Positions 21,974 to 32,390 are shown, counted from the stretch's first letter. The stretch is 64,000 nt of DNA from Symbiodinium natans (GCA_905221605.1 CAJNDS010002390.1:225239-289238); one strand, 5' to 3'. The notes: generated by a model not told the origin, from the sequence alone. Numbers and translations are program-made.

Positions 21974-23530
21974 ATTCAAATGTTTGAATTCTTTGAATTC
22001 TTGGGGGGGCCCAAGAATTCAAAGAATTCAAATGTTTGAATTCTTTGAATTCTTGGGGAGGCCCAAGAATTCAAAGAATTCAAAGAATTCAAATGTTTGA
22101 ATTCTTTGAATTCTTGGGCCTCCCCAAGAATTCAAAGAATTCAACTGTTTGAAATCTTTAATCCCGTGCCCTCAGCCAGACCATTTCAATAATTCAAAGA
22201 ATTCAAAGAATTCAAAGAATTCAAAGAATTCAAAGAATTCAAATGTTTGAATTCTTTGAATTCTTGGGGAGGCCCAAGAACTCAAAGAATACAAACATTT
22301 GAATTCTTTGAATTCTTGGGGGGGCCCAAGAATTCAAAGAACTCAAAGAATTCAAATGTTTGAATTCTTTGAATTCTTGGGCCTCCCCAAGAATTCAAAG
22401 ACTTCAAATGTTTGAAATCTTTAATCCCGTGCCCTCAGCCAGACCATTTCAATAATTCAAAGAATTCAAAGAATTCAAAGAATTCAAATGTTTGAATTCT
22501 TTGAATTCTTGGGGAGGCCCAAGAATTCAAAGAATACAAACATTTGAATTCTTTGAATTCTTGGGGGGGCCCAAGAATTCAAAGAATTCAAAGAATTCAA
22601 ATGTTTGAATTCTTTGAATTCTTGGGCCTCCCCAAGAATTCAAAGAATTCAAATGTTTGAAATCTTTAATCCCGTGCCCTCAGCCAGACCATTTCAATAA
22701 TTCAAAGAATTCAAAGAATTCAAAGAATTCAAATGTTCGAAATCTTTGAATTCTTGGGGAGGCCCAAGAATTCAAAGAATACAAACATTTGAATTCTTTG
22801 AATTCTTGGGGGGGCCCAAGAATTCAAAGAATTCAAATGTTTGAATTCTTTGAATTCTTGGGGGGGCCCAAGAATTCAAAGAATTCAAATGTTTGAATTC
22901 TTTGAATTCTTGGGGAGGCCCAAGAATTCAAAGAAGTCAAATATTTGAATTCTTTGAATTCTTTAGATTCTTTGAATTATTTAAATGGTCTGGCTGAGGG
23001 CACGGAATTCAAAGAATTCAAATGTTTGAATTCTTTGAATTCTTGGGCCTCCCCAAGAATTCAAAGAATTCAAATGTTTGAATTCTTTGAATTCTTGGGC
23101 CTCCCCAAGAATTCAAAGAATTCAAATATTTGAATTCTTTGAATTCTTTAGATTCTTTGAATTATTTAAATGGTCTGGCTGAGGGCACGGAATTCAAAGA
23201 ATTGAAATGTTAGAATTCTTTGAATTCTTGGGGAGGCCCAAGAATTCAAAGAATTCAAATGTTAGAATTCTTTGAATTCTTTGAATTCTTGGGCCTCCCC
23301 AAGAATTCAAAGAATTCAAACATTTGAATTCTTTGAATTCTTTAGATTCTTTGAATTATTTAAATGGTCTGGCTGAGGGCACGCAATTCAAAGCATTCAA
23401 TTATTTGAATTCTTTGAATTCTTGGGGAGGCCCAAGAATTCAAAGAATTCAAACATTTGAATTCTTTGAATTCTTGGGCCTCCCCAAGAATTCAAAGAAT
23501 TCAAACATTTGAACTAATTGAATTCTTGAG
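21974..23530. repeat. GAATTC-rich palindromic array with large-scale dyad
   Basis: The array is built from AATTCAAAGAATTCAAA, its complement, and CTTGGGGGGGCCCAAG or CTTGGGCCTCCCCAAG linkers, each of which can form a hairpin. A unique marker, CCCTCAGCCAGACCATTT, occurs three times in plus orientation (about 22170, 22430, 22678). It occurs three times inverted (about 22990, 23175, 23360). The whole block is therefore an imperfect inverted repeat centred near 22.83 kb. Confidence 0.9.
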
Positions 23531-24560
23531 CTCACTTAATTTACTCAATTATTTAAATGAATCTTATAATTAATATATAAAGAAAAGAACAGTGGCAACA
23601 TAGTACATAAAGGTCCCTCTCTCATATATGTATATATATATATATATATACGTATTTGCTTTTTGTTCATGAATACATGTTTTTCTGACATCGGCATCCA
23701 TCCTCCACGATGACACAACCCCCAGAGACCTTAGATTCATTCCAATGTGCAGCCCACGCCACGATGAGCAGCCTTTCCCGTTCCGGAGGGATCGCCGTGA
23801 TTCCCGGCAGCCAGCGGGAGGGGACACCTTGGAGTGTTTAGCTGGGTTTCGGGTTTGGGTTTGGGGTTCAGGGGTTTATTGTTTCAAGAAAGGCGCCGCA
23901 GTGCGCGTTGTGCCCAACACTATCATGTGTTGCGCCGCGGAAGGAGCATATGGATTGGCGAGTTAAAGAAACGATCGCGCTTCTGTTGGGTGCCACCACG
24001 TGTCACTGCTCAACGCTCTCGAACAACAAGCAAACGCACAGGGGCCAAACCCAAGCCGGCATAGGGTGCCGCAGTCCAATGTGGAGCATTGGCAGTTCCC
24101 ATGTAAACAAGCCAAAGGGGAAGGACTGAAACCCTTCAATCAGGTGCCGAAACGGAACTAGGGAGAAGGAAATCTAAAGAAAAGGAAAACCCAAAGTGTC
24201 CCAGAAAGCCAAGTCTCAACTCACCGCGAGAAAAGGGAATGGGGTTTGGGGGTTTAGGGTTTTTGGTTCAAGGCTTAGAGTGCTTACTTGCCGAGCGCTG
24301 TCATCTGGAGTCGGCCAGGCAAACCAGACCCCCTCATCCTTGGGCGGGCGGGGCGAAAAATTTGCTGCGATGCGTACATGTTGGGCTATACTGGGCACTC
24401 GACCCATAGAGCCTAAACCAGAAGACCCCAAAACCCTGAAAACCCGAAAACCCGAAAACCTTAAAGCCCCAAACGCTTCGGAAATCCTCAACATCTTTCC
24501 TAAGCATCAACGCCCCAGCGTCGTCATGGGCGGCGACAACCGTCACTTCGGCACCTGTTG
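23531..24560. other. Spacer with TA microsatellite and unassigned ORFs
   Basis: A TA run lies at about 23627-23650. Short ORFs around 23740-24130 on the plus strand show no domain. Nothing else is supported. Confidence 0.4.
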
Positions 24561-24562
24561 GT

Positions 24563-24782
24563 TTCGGGTTTGGGGTTTAGGGTTTAGGGTTTAGGGTTTA
24601 GGGTTTAGGGTTTAGGGTTTTGGGTTTAGGGTTTAGGGTTCAGAGGCCCCCGAAGCCTCCCTGAGCGGAGAGTTGAGAGGTGTTTGGGGTTTGGGGGTTT
24701 AGGGGTTTAGGGTTTAGGGTTTAGGGTTTAGGGTTTAGGGTTTAGGGTTTAGGATTTAGGGTTTAGGGTTAGGGTTTTTGCA
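24563..24782. repeat. Two TTTAGGG arrays
   Basis: About 24563-24648 and 24697-24780, separated by a short GC-rich island. Copies are mostly perfect. Confidence 0.9.
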
Positions 24783-24813
24783 AGTAGTTACGCGGTGCGG
24801 TGATCAACGACGG

Positions 24814-25250
24814 TCAGTTTTTTGAATCGCCGCGCAGATCTGCGGATGGATCAGATCGGTCAAGCTGCAAAACTCCGTTCCCTGTTTTGAGATGCCACGT
24901 GGGGCCCTGATCTCTCTCTTCTCCTAGAGCAGGTCTCTGCACGCAGATCTTTGCATTGTTGCCTTCAGACTTGACAGGGAGCGCAAAAAAAAACACACAC
25001 AAAAAAAAAAAAAAAACACCGCACAAACCAGCACAAACCGCCACAAGCGCCTCGAAAGCCTTACGACCCAAAACCGCTCCGCCCTGTATAAGATCCTCGA
25101 CCCTAAATGGTGTATCAGGCGCAACTGAAGACTCCCTGGTTACAGCTCTCCGGCTCTGCCTGCTTCCAGGGAGGTGGGCGCCAAGAACGAGAGACAAGGG
25201 CGCCAGTGGTGCCGCGCCTGAGGAGTTAGACCAAGACGTGGTCTTCGGGT
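24814..25250 (-). CDS. Hypothetical coding region split by a poly-T tract
   Basis: The minus-strand frame from about 25250 to 24814 is coding-like: ESSVAPDTPFRVEDLIQGG and GRKAFEALVAVCAGLC before a T-rich run, KSEGNNAKICVQRPALGEE after it. The T-rich run (about 24978-25018) is bounded by GTGTTT at 25019 and CAAG at 24970, so it may be a very short intron. The exact phase was not settled. No family is recognised. The upstream boundary has an AG at the CCCGAAG preceding ACCACGTC. Confidence 0.35.
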
Positions 25251-25257
25251 AGTTGCA

Positions 25258-25345
25258 TGGTCCCTTAGTATGGGCCCTTAAAAGGGGACCCCTGAGGTAA
25301 GGGGCCATATGAAGGGCCCATATATATATATATATATACTCCTAA
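25258..25345. repeat. GGTCCCTTAGTATGGGCCCTTA fold-back relative
   Basis: Self-complementary GGGCCCTTA/TAAGGGGCC words are followed by a TA run. The same sequence occurs inverted at 41960-41983. Confidence 0.5.
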
Positions 25346-25737
25346 CCTTGGGAGCAACCCTAAACCCTAAAAGACCCCAAACCCTAAAACCTGCAGGCCC
25401 TGCACCCTAACCCCCGGACTTTGTGATGGGGGCCGGGCCGGCAAGGGCTCCCCAGACTTGCGCGCCTCATTAGGAGAGGGGAAGATGCAGGCTTCAGGGT
25501 TTCAGGGTTTGGGGTGGTGAGTTGGGGGGTTTAGGGCCGCAGTGCTTCTAACGGTAGCTTTTGGGATGAGGTCGCCCTAAAGCAGGTAAGCTCCGGAGTT
25601 CTGTATGAAGCACCAGGGTGGGGGGGGGGGGGCTTCCTAAGGGGCCATGGTCAAAAGAAGAGGATTTTGAAGTATTCCCCTTGAGCTTGAGATCAACAAG
25701 AAGACATGTATGTCCAAAAGGGCTAGAGAAGCACCCT

Positions 25738-25960
25738 GAAACCCTAAACCCTAAACCCTAAACCCTAAACCCCCTAAACCCCATACCCCCCCCCCACCCC
25801 CAAGCGCCCAACCACGAGATCTGGGGACCGGGCTTCCGTCCAGCTGCTGTGCTTGACACCCCCGCCTCCGGAGCGCCCAGAGACATGAAAAGGCCTAAAC
25901 CCTAAACCCTAAACCCTAAACCCCAAACCCTAAACCCTAAACCCTAAACCCTAAACCCTC
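25738..25960. repeat. Two CCCTAAA arrays
   Basis: About 25738-25790 and 25892-25958, with a C-rich island between them. Confidence 0.9.
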
Positions 25961-26060
25961 GTCAAGGCTGAAGCTTCGCGACCAGAGCGCTGTGACTGAC
26001 TCATCCCAGAAATTCCGCTAAGAGCACCACTGTAATGGTACCCAACATGGTTTCTGCACC

Positions 26061-26167
26061 AGGGTTTAGGGTTTAGGGTTTAGGGTTTAGGGTTTAGGGT
26101 TTAGGGTTTAGGGTTTAGGGTTTAGGGTTTAGGGTTTAGGGTTTAGGGTTTAGGGTTTAGGGTTTAG
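26061..26167. repeat. TTTAGGG array
   Basis: About 15 perfect copies. With the CCCTAAA array at 25892-25958 it encloses a 100-bp unique island. Confidence 0.95.
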
Positions 26168-26391
26168 AGCACTACAGTGGACCCCATCCCACCATCACCT
26201 CTAAAGCCTAGGATGTTCCCCCTTACACGAACAAATGGGGGGGTACTAGAATCTCTATGAAGCAGTGTTAGTATAAGGGGCCCTCCCAAGCCTAAACCCT
26301 GAACCCCCCAACTGCCCCATTCAAGGTCCAGGCCCATGTCCAGGTCCCACCACCAAGCTACAGCATGCGCCACCTGTTTGGGGTTGCGTTT

Positions 26392-26492
26392 AGGGTATCG
26401 GGTTTAGGGTTTAGGGTTTAGGGTTTAGGGTTTAGGGTTTAGGGTTTAGGGTTTAGGGTTTAGGGTTTAGGGTTTAGGGTTTAGGGTTTAGG
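26392..26492. repeat. TTTAGGG array
   Basis: About 14 perfect copies. It directly follows, on the minus strand, the candidate exon 26540-26493. Confidence 0.95.
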
Positions 26493-26874
26493 GTCGCCAG
26501 GGAAGAGAGGCAGCGGTGAAAGGCTCCACTGCATCGCTTGCTTGAAGGCTCATGGGTAGCTATGAAGTCATAAGCAGGGTTATATGTACCCCAAAATGAG
26601 GGTAGAACCATTTATAACCAGAGTTCTCGCGCTTAGAACCCCAGTTCGAACTACCCATGAACCTCCAAGTAGGGGGCTTCGAGCTTAAACTCCGAATCTG
26701 TTGCCAGACTCCCAGTCTCCCTGAGGCCACTGCCCCGGGTCGTGCGATACGCACACGAGAAGTCGCAGCGCGCGGGCATGTGGGCCTGCCGCAAGGTTGG
26801 GGGGCGTTCGCAATCTGTTCTTCAACCAGGACTTCATCATGGCTCCAGGCGACACTTCGGTAACATGGCTCCAA
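26493..26874 (-). CDS. Hypothetical two-exon fragment with a TIR element as intron
   Basis: No family recognised. Upstream exon: to 26691, ending CGGA before GTTTAAG. Downstream exon: 26540-26493, directly after CCTTCAAG. The intron 26690-26541 (150 nt) consists of TIR element copy B plus about 20 bases. Two upstream frames are open and both join in phase to an open downstream frame (one includes MMKSWLKNRLRTPPNLAAG, the other RPTCPRAATSRVRIARPGA). The splice sites are therefore better supported than the protein. The downstream exon runs into the telomere array. Confidence 0.35.
26541..26669. mobile_element. TIR element copy B (introner-like)
   Basis: Left end CTTGAAGGCTCATGGGTAGC (26541-26560); the right end is the complement of CTTGGAGGTTCATGGGTAG (to 26669). 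On the minus strand the element's end CCTTCAAG is the candidate 3' splice site. Confidence 0.65.
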
Positions 26875-26909
26875 GCTACGAAGCCATGAAACCAGTGTAG
26901 CACAGACAC

Positions 26910-27432
26910 GAGCCTCAACCCTGAAACCCTGAAACCCTGAAACCCTGAAACCCTGAAACCCTAAACTTTAAACCCTAAAACCCTAGCCCTAAACCCTGAA
27001 ACCCTAAACTTTAAACCCTAAAACCCAAACCCTAAACCTGAACGCCTAAACCCTAAACCCCAAACCCTAAACCCTGAACCCTAAACCCTAAACCCTGAAC
27101 CCCTAAACCCTGAACCCCAAACCCTAAACCCTGAAACCTCAAGGATCCATATCGACGCCCAGTTGCAAGCCCCCAAACCCTAAACCCCAAACCCTAAACC
27201 CGAAACCCTAAACCCTAAACTCGAGGCCCAGCTACAAGCTTGCAAAATCGATCGCGAAGGCTTCCCAGGGCTCTGTGAGGCCGCGGACCGCCTGCCAGCG
27301 GCAGCCATAAGTAGGGGTTTGGGGTTTGGGGTTTAGGGTTTAGGGTTTAGGGGTTTGGGGTTTGGGGTTTGGGGTTTAGGGTTTAGGGTTTAGGGTTTAG
27401 GGTTTGGGGTTTGGGGTTTGGGGTTTAGGGTT
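26910..27432. repeat. CCCTAAA/CCCTGAAA arrays, island, TTTAGGG/TTTGGGG array
   Basis: CCCTGAAA variants (26915-26965) grade into CCCTAAA (to 27135, and 27176-27222). An 85-bp island (27228-27311) precedes TTTGGGG and TTTAGGG blocks (27313-27430). The island reads on the plus strand as AQLQACKIDREGFPGLCEAA and so on, coding-like. GCCCAG(T/C)T(G/A)CAAGC occurs on both sides of the last CCCTAAA block (27158 and 27228). Confidence 0.85.
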
Positions 27433-28189
27433 ATCATAACCAGCCATTGATTACCTTCTAACCCCACCGAGAACTACCCATAAACCTCCAAACGAACAAA
27501 GCCTCGACCTCAACTCAGAACGAAACCCTACGCAAAATGGGACATTGAGATGACACTACAAATAGCAATCGAAACAGTAATGAGATCGATAACAGCCATA
27601 ATAAATAACAATACCGGAATGTTTGGATGACGTTGATGACGACGACGATGATGATGATGATGATGATGATTAGCACCGACAATAAGAATGTCGAATAGAA
27701 ATCTCCAGCACATAATAATGAGAAGAAGAACCACAGTGATGATGTATGAGTATGAATACGGGTACTAGTACTGATGTGATTATTCAGTATTTCGTACGTA
27801 GCCTTTATACTGATGATGAGGATCTAGTACAAAGTCTTTAGTATCGAATCGAATACTTAGCAATAGTACCAGCACTCCTACTATTCGTCCTCGTCGTCCT
27901 GATGATAGTAAGTGATAGTAATCGCAATTGCGACGGTGATAAAGACAGTGATCTTGAGCGCGAAGGTAGTAATGATCGTGAATACGATAGTGATGGTGCC
28001 ACATGAGGTCAGATGGTGCTAGAGATGGGCATTTCCCAAAATAGGGGGTAACCCGAATATACCCCAAAGACTACAATCCGTATTATATGAGCCCCCCCCC
28101 CCAGGGCACCCCCCCTCTTAGCCCAAGGCCGGTGCTGCATCGTCCGTACCACCGCCGGCCAAATCAAGGCCTCTGGAAGCTGTCATCTG
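27433..28189. other. AT-richer spacer with a GAT microsatellite
   Basis: A TIR-element right half (complement of TTGGAGGTTTATGGGTAGTTC) lies at 27470-27491 directly after telomere repeats. GAC/GAT triplets at 27630-27671 form a microsatellite. No gene is supported. Confidence 0.5.
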
Positions 28190-28224
28190 TTAGGGTTTAG
28201 GGTTTAGGGTTTAGGCTTGAGGCT

Positions 28225-28273
<49 letters not shown>

Positions 28274-28287
28274 TGAGGGTTTAGGCT

Positions 28288-28347
<60 letters not shown>

Positions 28348-28440
28348 GGTTTAGGCTTGAGGGTTGAGGGTTGAGGGTTGAGAGCTGAGGGTCGAGGGTC
28401 GAGGGTCGAGGGTCGAGGGTCGAGGGTTTAAGGTTAGGTA
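28190..28440. repeat. TTGAGGG-variant array
   Basis: Mostly TTGAGGG copies in long uniform runs, with a terminal block of TCGAGGG (28391-28425) and few TTTAGGG. Variants are homogenised locally rather than mixed. Confidence 0.9.
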
Positions 28441-28590
28441 GGACTTTTAAGTGCCCAAATTAAAGCATAAACTGGCTAAAACTCTCGTCACCCTACTTAT
28501 CACCCTCACAGTTGCCCAGAAACCGCCAGCTCCCCACCCCCTTTCCTTTGGAGGTATCAAGGTTCTTGGGCAGCTGTCAGCTTCTTTGAA

Positions 28591-28978
28591 GGGCCTAAAC
28601 CCTAAACCCTAAACCCTAAACCCTAAACCCTAAACCCTAAACCCTAAACCCTAAACCCTAAACCCTAAACCCTACGGAACCGAAACATGACGGTCCCGTG
28701 GGTAGTTGCAAGTACGGCTTTACACGCGCCAAATACCCCACCACATAAGGTTAGAACCCTAAACCCGAAACCCTAAACCGTGGCCCAACCTCGAAATATG
28801 AGGCGCAGGCCCAACATCTAAAGCCCTTAATCTTAAGCCACCTCCCCAAAACGACCCTCAAACCCGAAAACCCCCACCTCCCCGCCCAAAACCCTAAAAC
28901 CCTGAAACCCTGAACCCTGAACCCTAAACCCTAAACCCTAAACCCTAAACCCTAAACCCTAAACCCTAAACCCCAAAC
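28591..28978. repeat. CCCTAAA arrays
   Basis: About 28591-28671 (11-12 perfect copies) and a looser block 28870-28975. The region between them (28672-28870) is CCCTAAA-poor, with no gene assigned. Confidence 0.85.
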
Positions 28979-29102
28979 CAGGCCCTGGGCCCAGCTGCCC
29001 CAAGGCCAGAGGCCACGGGGCCCCGCGAAGCTCCGGGAGGTCGCAGGCTGCCAGGGCCGGGCCTGGGTTGTGCTTGAAGGTTCATGTGTGAGTGCTGATA
29101 AG

Positions 29103-29232
29103 AGGGGTTTGGGGTTTAGGGTTTAGGGTTTAGGGTTGAGGGTTTAGGGTTTAGGGTTTAGGGTTTAGGGCTTAGGGTTTAGGGTTTAGGGTTTAGGGTT
29201 TAGGGTTTAGGGTTTAGGGTTTAGGGTTGAGG
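29103..29232. repeat. TTTAGGG array next to a TIR-element end
   Basis: The array follows, after about 15 bases, a TIR-element end (CTTGAAGGTTCATGTG, 29073-29088). On the minus strand that end lies seven bases from the AG of a CAACCCAG candidate 3' splice site. Confidence 0.85.
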
Positions 29233-29775
29233 GATAAAAGTGTAAGTATCCTAAATCAGGTTTTGTGGGGTTTAGAGTTTAGGGTAAGAAAGGGAATCAC
29301 CTTATAAACCCTTAACACCCTTAAAACCTCAGAGCCGTTGAGGTCTGTACAGTAAACCCCTTAACACCCTGAAAGTTTCTTAAACTTGTTGAAGACGTTA
29401 AGGCCTCTAAAGCCCTCTGGAGCCTGTAAACCTCTTCAACGCTTTTAAAGCTTCGAAACCTTTAAACCCTGCAAACCCTTAAAACCCTAAGTCCCTTTGA
29501 ACCCTTTGAACCCTTTTAAACCCTAACACGCCTAAAACCCCTACCGCTCTGAAAGCCCTAAAACCCCAAAACAAACACCCTAAGAACCCAACAAGCAACT
29601 TAGCGAACCCAACATGCCCAAAGCGGGCTGAAAACCCTGAAGCCCTCAGCACCCTCAAAGCTCAATACTAACCGTCAGCCCAAAGAACCCTACAACCCCC
29701 AAACGCCCCTAAACCCTAAACCCTAAACCCTAAACCCTAAACCCTAAACCCTAAACCCTAAACCCTAAACCCTAA
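29233..29775. repeat. Degenerate then perfect CCCTAAA repeats
   Basis: 29290-29700 is a loose mixture of CCCTTAAA, CCCTAAAA and CCCTGAA words, apparently a decayed array. About ten clean copies follow at 29706-29775. No gene. Confidence 0.75.
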
Positions 29776-29794
29776 AAGCCCCTAAACCTCAAGC

Positions 29795-31288
29795 GAACTG
29801 CAGCCGCTTTGGGCCCGCGCACGTCACGAGCAGCGCTCGCACGGTGACCTGGCGGAGAAAGGCGGGATGGGGGGGAACCCACGAGCTGTCACTTAAAGGG
29901 TTTAGGGTTTAGGGTTTAGGGTTTAGGGTTTAGGGTTTAGGGTTTAGGGTTTAGGGTTTAGGGTTTAGGGTTTAGGGTTTAGGGTTTAGGGTTTAGGGTT
30001 TAGGGTTTAGGGTAAAACTGGAATCGCCCCTTGGGCGAGCGCGACAGGCTGTCTTCCAGTAGGGGTGACGCTGACTACAAGCGAACGTGTACTGTGAAGG
30101 ATGTCAAACATGGCCAGCTCGAGGGTCTCCAGCTAGCGCGCCCACCCAAGTCAAACTCACCCTCCCAGCCGGGTTTAGGGTTTAGGGTTTAGGGTTTAGG
30201 GATTAGGGATTAGGGATTAGGGTTTAGGGTCAGGGTTTGGGGTTTAGGAATCAGAGTTCAGGGTTTAGGGTTTTAAGGTTTGGCGGTTCAGGGTTTAGGG
30301 GTGTCTTCCGTGTCAAGCGTGCTCGGGCGGCCCGGCAAGGCACGAACCTTCGGCGCTGCGGAAGATGTTGGGGTTTTCCTAAGGTTTAGGGCTTAGGGTT
30401 TAGGATTTAGGGTTTAGGGTTTAGGGTTTAGGGTTTAGGGTTTAGGGTTTAGGGTTTAGGGTTTAGGGTTTAGGGTTTAGGGTTTAGGGTTTAGGGTTTA
30501 GGGTTAGGTTTAGGGTTTAGGGTTTAGGGTTTAGGGTTTAGGGTTTAGGGTTTAGGGTTTAGGGTTTAGGGTTTAGGGTTTAGGGTTTAGGGTTTAGGGT
30601 TTAGGGTTTAGGGTTTAGGGTTTGGGGCTTAAGGCGCAGGGCTGAGGGCTTGGGTCTCAGCGCTTGGACTTCCAAAAGGATGCACCCCAGACCCTCACGG
30701 TAGAAACCAACTATCCTCCCAGGAATACTCTTGTCAAGGGCGTCTATGCGGTACCTAAACCCTGAACCCTGAACCCTAAACCCTAAACCCTAACCCTAAA
30801 CCCTAAACCCTAAACCCTAAACCCTAAACCCTAAACCCTAAACCCTAAACCCTAACCCCAACTGGTCTCAGAAGCAGGCGTACAGGTTGGCTGAAGCAGC
30901 CGCGCCTTCGCAGGCACTTACAAACTTCCGAATCCCACCGGTGCTCCATTTGGGCTTCGCTTTCTTTTTAAGAGGGTTTAGGGTTGAGGGTTTAGGGTTT
31001 AGGGCTTAGGGTTTAGGGTTTAGGGTTTAGGTTTTAGGGTTTAGGGTTTAGGTGCTCCACTTGGGCTTCGCTTTCTTTTTAAGTTTCTTAGGAGGGGCCA
31101 CTGGGAGAAGAGCCCCTTGTGAAGGGGAATCCTTTCAGCCCTAAACCCTAAACCCTAAACCCTAAACCCTAAACCCTAAACCAAGGCTGACACCTGAGTT
31201 TTTCAAAGCCAACCTTCTCAGCACCACTATGAGACCTAATGGGGGCCAGCCGTGAAGAAATGTGGAGAGCACCGGGCCCACGCTGACT
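29795..31288 (-). CDS. Hypothetical seven-exon gene (partial) with telomere-repeat introns
   Basis: Unrecognised product. Candidate exons in sense order: 31288-31214, 31131-31072, 30963-30884, 30754-30670, 30378-30319, 30132-30079 and 29848-29795. Phases agree throughout. Peptide signposts: SSRLAPIRSHSGAEK, then DSPSQGALLPVAPPKKLKKK, KAKPKWSTGGIRKF, YRIDALDKSIPGRIVGFYRE, ENPNIFRSAEGSCLAGPPEH, LETLELAMFDILHSTRSL, VTVRALLVTCAGPKRLQF. Introns are 82-291 nt. 5' sites are AAG/GT, AAA/GC, CCT/GT, GAA/GT, CAC/GC, CTT/GT; 3' sites end in AG, one being the TTTAG of a telomeric copy (30755). Every intron carries TTTAGGG or CCCTAAA copies, in either orientation. Start and stop codons are not seen. Exons of 54-85 nt can be open by chance, so the evidence lies in consistent phase over six junctions. 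Confidence 0.42.
29898..30013. repeat. TTTAGGG array
   Basis: About 16 perfect copies, inside the candidate intron 30078-29849 of the minus-strand model. Confidence 0.95.
30173..30640. repeat. TTTAGGG arrays with GATTAGG variants
   Basis: A short block at 30173-30300 includes three AGGGATT copies. A long, nearly perfect block (30381-30635, about 35 copies with one shortened copy) follows a 60-bp exon-like island. Confidence 0.95.
30751..30856. repeat. CCCTAAA array
   Basis: About 14 copies including two CCCTGAA. In minus-strand sense it is TTTAGGG and supplies a TTTAG candidate acceptor at 30755. Confidence 0.95.
30940..31083. repeat. Telomere tract between 33-bp direct repeats
   Basis: 30940-30972 and 31051-31083 are identical at 32 of 33 positions (both begin GGTGCTCCA and end TCTTTTTAAG). 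They flank a 78-bp TTTAGGG tract exactly. On the minus strand both copies read LKKKAKPKWST in the same frame. The structure looks like an insertion with target-site duplication. Confidence 0.9.
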
Positions 31289-31393
31289 ACTATGGTGACT
31301 CTGAAGGGTTTAGGGTTTAGGGTTTAGGGTTAGGGTTTAGGGTTTAGGGTTTAGGGTTTAGGGTTGAGGGCTTAGGGTTTAGGGTTTAGGGCT
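31138..31393. repeat. CCCTAAA array, island, TTTAGGG array
   Basis: CCCTAAA at 31138-31182, an island of about 120 bp containing a candidate minus-strand exon, and TTTAGGG at 31305-31393. Confidence 0.9.
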
Positions 31394-31512
31394 GATGGCA
31401 TGCTTTCTGCATATCTGCGGTGAGAATCAGCACAAGTTGGGATCAAGAGCACAAGGCGGATGTCCACACAGAAGGCTCTGAGCATGGTAACCCCCCGAGC
31501 AACTACCGAGAG

Positions 31513-31716
31513 ACGCCCTAAACCCTGAACCCTAAACCCTAAACCCTAAACCCCAAACCCTAAACCCTAAACCCCAAGTGCCCAACCTAAATTTTGAAGG
31601 CAATCTGGTCATTGCGTGAGCTTGGACTTCTCTGGCAAAAGAATACCTGTCCCACATGATAGGCAACCACCAAATCCCAATCCCTAAACCCTAAACCCGA
31701 AACCCTAAACCCTAAA
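31513..31716. repeat. CCCTAAA arrays
   Basis: Two short arrays (31513-31577, 31681-31716) around a 100-bp unique segment. Confidence 0.85.
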
Positions 31717-31727
31717 GCTACGAATAC

Positions 31728-32390
31728 CATATGCTTTATCTAAGTTCTAAAGATATGTGTTAGTCCGCACATCAAAAGTAGGACGACAGCAAAACGACGG
31801 AGGGACGACGGTGGGACGACGGAGGGACGATGGTGGGACGACGGAGGGACGACGGCAAGACGACGGAGGGACGACGGCAGGATGACGGGGGGACGACGGC
31901 AGGACGACGGGGGGACGACGGGGGGACAACGGCTGTCGCGCCGTCGTCGCGCCGTCGTCTCGTCGTCGTCGCGCCGTCGTCGCGCCGTCGTCACGCCGTC
32001 ATAAGCAATAGTTTTAGCCCAAACTAGGCCTTATTTCCCGTCATAAGGCCTAGTTTAAGCCCAAACTAGGCCTTATGACGGCGGGACGACGGCGGGACGA
32101 CGGCGGGACGACGGCGGGACGACGGCGGGACGACGGTGGGACGACGGTGGGACGACGGCGCGACGACGGCGCGACGACGGCGCGACAGCCGTCGTCCCCC
32201 CGTCGTCACCCCGTCGTCGCGCCATCACACCCTGTCGTCGTGCCGTCGTCACCCCGTCGTCGCGCCGTCGTCACCCCGTCGTCGCGCAGTCGTCACCCCC
32301 TCGTCGCCCCGTCAAAGCCCTGACGTCTAGACCCCTCTAGCTGGACTAGAAACCATGCCCCACATATCTCTAGAACTTAGATAACATATG
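31728..32390. mobile_element. Fold-back element with 30-bp TIRs and GACGACGG arrays
   Basis: The ends 31728-31759 and 32361-32390 are inverted repeats beginning CATATG and containing TATCTAAGTTCTA. Inside are GGGACGACGG-type arrays followed by their complements, twice (31790-31930 with 31930-32010; 32075-32180 with 32185-32310). A 19-bp perfect hairpin containing ATAAGGCCTAGTTT (32038-32056 with 32063-32081) lies between them. ORFs across it (RRDDGGTT) are repeat artefacts. Confidence 0.75.

Noticed and set aside
21974-23530. CRISPR array
   Set aside because: Repeats are palindromic and contiguous, without unique spacers of constant length, and the window is eukaryotic.
31740-32330. Asp/Arg/Gly-rich ORFs
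   Set aside because: Trinucleotide-like GACGACGG repeats inside the fold-back element.
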